In this document: in pieces, positions 61,858 through 64,000 of the stretch
Position numbering within the stretch: position 1 is the stretch's first letter
Layout: the number at the start of each line of letters is the position of its first letter
Assembly: GCF_001570725.1 (NCBI RefSeq)
Contig: NZ_BCNV01000007.1
Coordinates: 1 to 64,000 of the forward strand
DNA: 64,000 nucleotides
Source: Paenibacillus amylolyticus
Lineage (GTDB): Bacteria; Bacillota; Bacilli; Paenibacillales; Paenibacillaceae
Direction: 5' to 3'
The notes under the pieces: generated by a model
Told to the model about the DNA's origin: nothing
Seen by the model: only the letters and a program-made list of their open reading frames with translations
The model's database searches: none
Position numbers and translations under genes: made by a program

Positions 61858-63363
61858 CTATTGCTGCACTTTCTCGCGATCTTTCCCTTTATCGGATTCG
61901 CCCGCGTTTTTGTTGGCAGCATCGCGATCCTGCTGCATCTCTTCAACGGTTTTCACCTTGAGACGTGCAGCACCTTCATATTCCTTCGTCGGAATAAGAT
62001 TTCCACCAGCAAGTCTTGCTTCTGCGGCAGCAATCGCAGCTCCGTACTGTGGCAACCACTGGGCCTGTGCAACTAGCATCTCGTCGACCATCTGCCAGAT
62101 CTCTTTCGGATTACATACGGCACCCACAAGCGGGTCCATCATGAACGCCTGACGAAGTAACTTGTCGTCTCCGTTCACCGCTGCTTCAACGGCAAGACGT
62201 TGCACGGAAATGCTCACATTACATACCGCGGCTGGTCCAAGTGGCAGATCGCCTACATGCGGCATGGAGATGCCGTTGCGATCCACATACCCCGGCGCTT
62301 CAATAATCGCATCATCCGGCAGGTTGGAGATTACCCCATTATTAACGGTATTGAAATGTCCACGATAGACACGTCCCGTCTCCAGCCCTTCAATAATGTA
62401 TGAACCGTGCTCCTCGCCCCGTTTTTCCGGAATGAATTGCATCGGTTCATCCTTCATCCAGTTTGGAAAATCAGTCTCGAACCAGTTGCGCCCCTCGGTA
62501 CACACACGCAAATATCCACCCGTCTCTCCGTTGATCCAGTTGCCGAGGTCGATCCAGTCGTTGATCTCTTCCGGACGTTTGCGGTACCATGGCACATATT
62601 CACTCAGATGACCATTCGATTCCGTACTGTAGTACCCAAAGCGGCGCAGCATATCAATCCGCACTTTCTCGGTGCGGCTGTACTCCGGATGTTTCTCGAA
62701 GGCTTCGAGCAGATCACCTGTAAGGTCTTTGCCCTCATGAGAAGCCTGAATATACCATGTCTGATGGTTGATGCCGGCACAGATAATATCCACTTCACTC
62801 TTTTTCAAGCCAAAAGCTTCCGCAATCTGATGATGACCATGCTGTACGCCATGACACAATCCGATCGTCCGCACACCGCCGTACTTGTTGCAAGCCCATG
62901 TGAGCATCGCCATCGGATTGGAATAGTTCAAGAGCAGCACGTCCGGTGCGCTCTGTTCACGAATATCTTTACAGATATCCAGCATCTCGGCGATTCCGCG
63001 TTGTCCGTACATAATGCCGCCTGCACACAGCGTATCGCCGACACATTGATCTACCCCATATTTAAGTGGAATATCCACATCGGTTGCAAATGCTTCCAGT
63101 CCCCCGACACGAATCGTACATAGTACATACTTCGCATCTTTCAATGCTTCTTTACGATCCGTTGTCGGCTGAATCTGAATATTCAATCCATTCTCACGGA
63201 TATCCCGCTGACACAGCTCAGTCACCATGTCCAGATTGTGCTGGCTAATATCGCAGAACGCAATTTCAATGTTGTTAAACTCCGGTACCGTGAGCAAATC
63301 CCTTAGCAATCCCCGTGTAAATCCGATACTTCCTGCCCCGATAAACGCCACTTTAAACGACAT
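61858..63363 (-). CDS. Glycoside hydrolase family 4 (alpha-galactosidase/alpha-glucosidase-type)
   Basis: 501 residues from ATG 63363, eight bases after GGGGAGG; a longer frame to 63417 has no site. NAD-binding motif AFIGAGSIGFTRGLLRDLL, then NYSNPMAMLTWACNKYGG and CHGVQHGHHQIAEAFGL, which carry the residues that hold NAD and the metal ion (Mn2+) in GH4. These enzymes cleave alpha-glycosides by a redox mechanism. The CHGV form of the Cys-His motif differs from CHSV of MelA-type alpha-galactosidases, and so does the greater length, so the substrate could be an alpha-uronide or other sugar. Probably controlled by the AraC-type regulator just upstream. Confidence 0.85.
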   Translation of the reverse strand: MSFKVAFIGAGSIGFTRGLLRDLLTVPEFNNIEIAFCDISQHNLDMVTELCQRDIRENGLNIQIQPTTDRKEALKDAKYVLCTIRVGGLEAFATDVDIPLKYGVDQCVGDTLCAGGIMYGQRGIAEMLDICKDIREQSAPDVLLLNYSNPMAMLTWACNKYGGVRTIGLCHGVQHGHHQIAEAFGLKKSEVDIICAGINHQTWYIQASHEGKDLTGDLLEAFEKHPEYSRTEKVRIDMLRRFGYYSTESNGHLSEYVPWYRKRPEEINDWIDLGNWINGETGGYLRVCTEGRNWFETDFPNWMKDEPMQFIPEKRGEEHGSYIIEGLETGRVYRGHFNTVNNGVISNLPDDAIIEAPGYVDRNGISMPHVGDLPLGPAAVCNVSISVQRLAVEAAVNGDDKLLRQAFMMDPLVGAVCNPKEIWQMVDEMLVAQAQWLPQYGAAIAAAEARLAGGNLIPTKEYEGAARLKVKTVEEMQQDRDAANKNAGESDKGKDREKVQQ

Positions 63364-63442
63364 ACCTATATCCTCCCCTAATCCTAATCTTTCGCTTCGG
63401 TTAATGACTCTCTTCATGAAATCATTGTACCAACGGCGAAAG

Positions 63443-63488
63443 GGGAAGCGTTATCAAAATCATGACCTGTTCACGATCTTGTTGTCAA
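63443..63488 (-). promoter_or_regulatory. Candidate GH4 gene promoter with cre-like site
   Basis: Minus strand -35 TTGACA (63483-63488), 18-base spacer, -10 CATGAT (63459-63464). TGATAACGCTTCCC (63443-63456), just after the -10, matches the cre consensus at 11 of 14 positions. Confidence 0.4.
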
Positions 63489-63552
63489 AAATCCTAACTT
63501 TTACGAAACATATCCACTAATCCGTTGTATTCGAAAATAACAAGCAATTGGC

Positions 63553-64000
63553 CTATTCATCCGGTGGGTACTGACTGACATGTCGTTCCATAGAGGAACG
63601 AAATTCAACCGGCGTACGACCTGTATATTTCTTGAACAACATATGAAAATACTGACGACTGCCTACTCCAACATAGTCAGAGATTTCCGAAATCGGAATA
63701 TTCGTCTGCTGAAGCAGCATCTTAGCCTTCTCCATTCGAAGCATGGTCAGGTAGTCGGTCGGTGTCCGCTGCGTGTGCTGACGAAAAATGCGATGTAAAT
63801 AGCCCGGATGCAGATTGACGTCTGCCGCGATATCCTTCATCTGAATGTTGCGGTCCATATTGTGATGCATGAATTCAATCGTTCGTTTGACATACAGCTC
63901 CGCCTGATCTGATGCACTACGACTCATTTCTCCGCGCAGACGCGCAACACGAACCAGCAACTGGATGAACAATGTACGCACCAGCATGCCCTGTTCAGGG
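63553..64000 (-). CDS. AraC-family regulator, C-terminal part
   Basis: The frame is open to the window edge, so the N-terminal sensing domain lies outside. The visible part has a linker and the double helix-turn-helix: IQMKDIAADVNLHPGYLHRIF with the second helix ISEISDYVGVGSRQYFHMLFKKYTGRTPVEFR (cited in parts). The family usually activates sugar-use genes; the GH4 gene 190 nt downstream on the same strand is the likely target. An ATG at 63987 is internal, not the start. Confidence 0.88.
   Translation of the reverse strand, partial: PEQGMLVRTLFIQLLVRVARLRGEMSRSASDQAELYVKRTIEFMHHNMDRNIQMKDIAADVNLHPGYLHRIFRQHTQRTPTDYLTMLRMEKAKMLLQQTNIPISEISDYVGVGSRQYFHMLFKKYTGRTPVEFRSSMERHVSQYPPDE

Noticed and set aside
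1..64000. tRNA, rRNA, CRISPR arrays and insertion sequences
   Set aside because: None recognised on either strand by eye; a covariance-model scan would be needed for small RNAs.

Overview
The window looks like chromosomal DNA from a Paenibacillus-type member of the Bacillales. This rests on strong AAGGAGG-type ribosome binding sites, frequent TTG/GTG starts, YesM/YesN-type regulation, a YtrA/YtrB-type ABC operon, a CotH protein, a Btr-type AraC-binding-protein fusion, and the futalosine (menaquinone) genes mqnB and mqnD. I see no rRNA, tRNA, CRISPR array, insertion sequence or clear prophage. All identifications come from reading motifs; no database search was run.

Layout. 1-6.8 kb: the end of a PatB/MalY aminotransferase, then a nickel-type uptake operon nikABCDE with a separately terminated nikR upstream. 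6.9-12.7 kb: a membrane-anchored esterase, a coiled-coil membrane protein of unknown function, and an autoregulated GntR-ATPase-permease operon. 12.7-16.4 kb: mqnB-mqnD, flanked by two long non-coding stretches that hold inverted repeats. 16.4-18.0 kb: pyroglutamyl peptidase and a Gfo/Idh oxidoreductase. 18.4-23.4 kb: Btr-like regulator, two FecCD permeases and a siderophore-binding lipoprotein, with a Fur box and a perfect inverted repeat at the permease promoter. 23.5-26.0 kb: a compact operon of an NrtR-type Nudix regulator, a NADAR protein and a microbial PARG-like (TIGR02452) protein, which is the most interesting set in the window. 26.1-30.3 kb: MarR plus a heterodimeric ABC exporter. 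30.4-32.6 kb: a histidine kinase with a degenerate GGDEF domain and a small membrane protein. 32.8-41.4 kb: mglBAC-type sugar ABC transporter with an upstream YesN-YesM-binding lipoprotein sensor, and candidate cre sites at both promoters.

41.7-47.9 kb: a tyrosine recombinase with direct repeats in its promoter, cold shock protein, HU, a Vat/CatB-like acetyltransferase, a chemoreceptor with a good sigma-D promoter, and a MarR-oxidoreductase pair. 48.0-52.2 kb: a CotH-kinase surface protein and a second chemoreceptor. 52.3-56.9 kb: small membrane proteins and a TetR-YhgE/Pip pair. 57.0-64.0 kb: a polar amino acid ABC transporter, a PadR-HAAS-membrane protein operon with an operator in its promoter spacer, a lipoprotein, a GH4 glycosidase and the end of an AraC regulator.

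Much of the window is nutrient capture (nickel, siderophore iron, sugars, amino acids) and local transcription regulators sitting next to the membrane systems they probably control. Many starts were moved to internal codons because only those have a correctly spaced ribosome binding site; alternatives are given in the entries.
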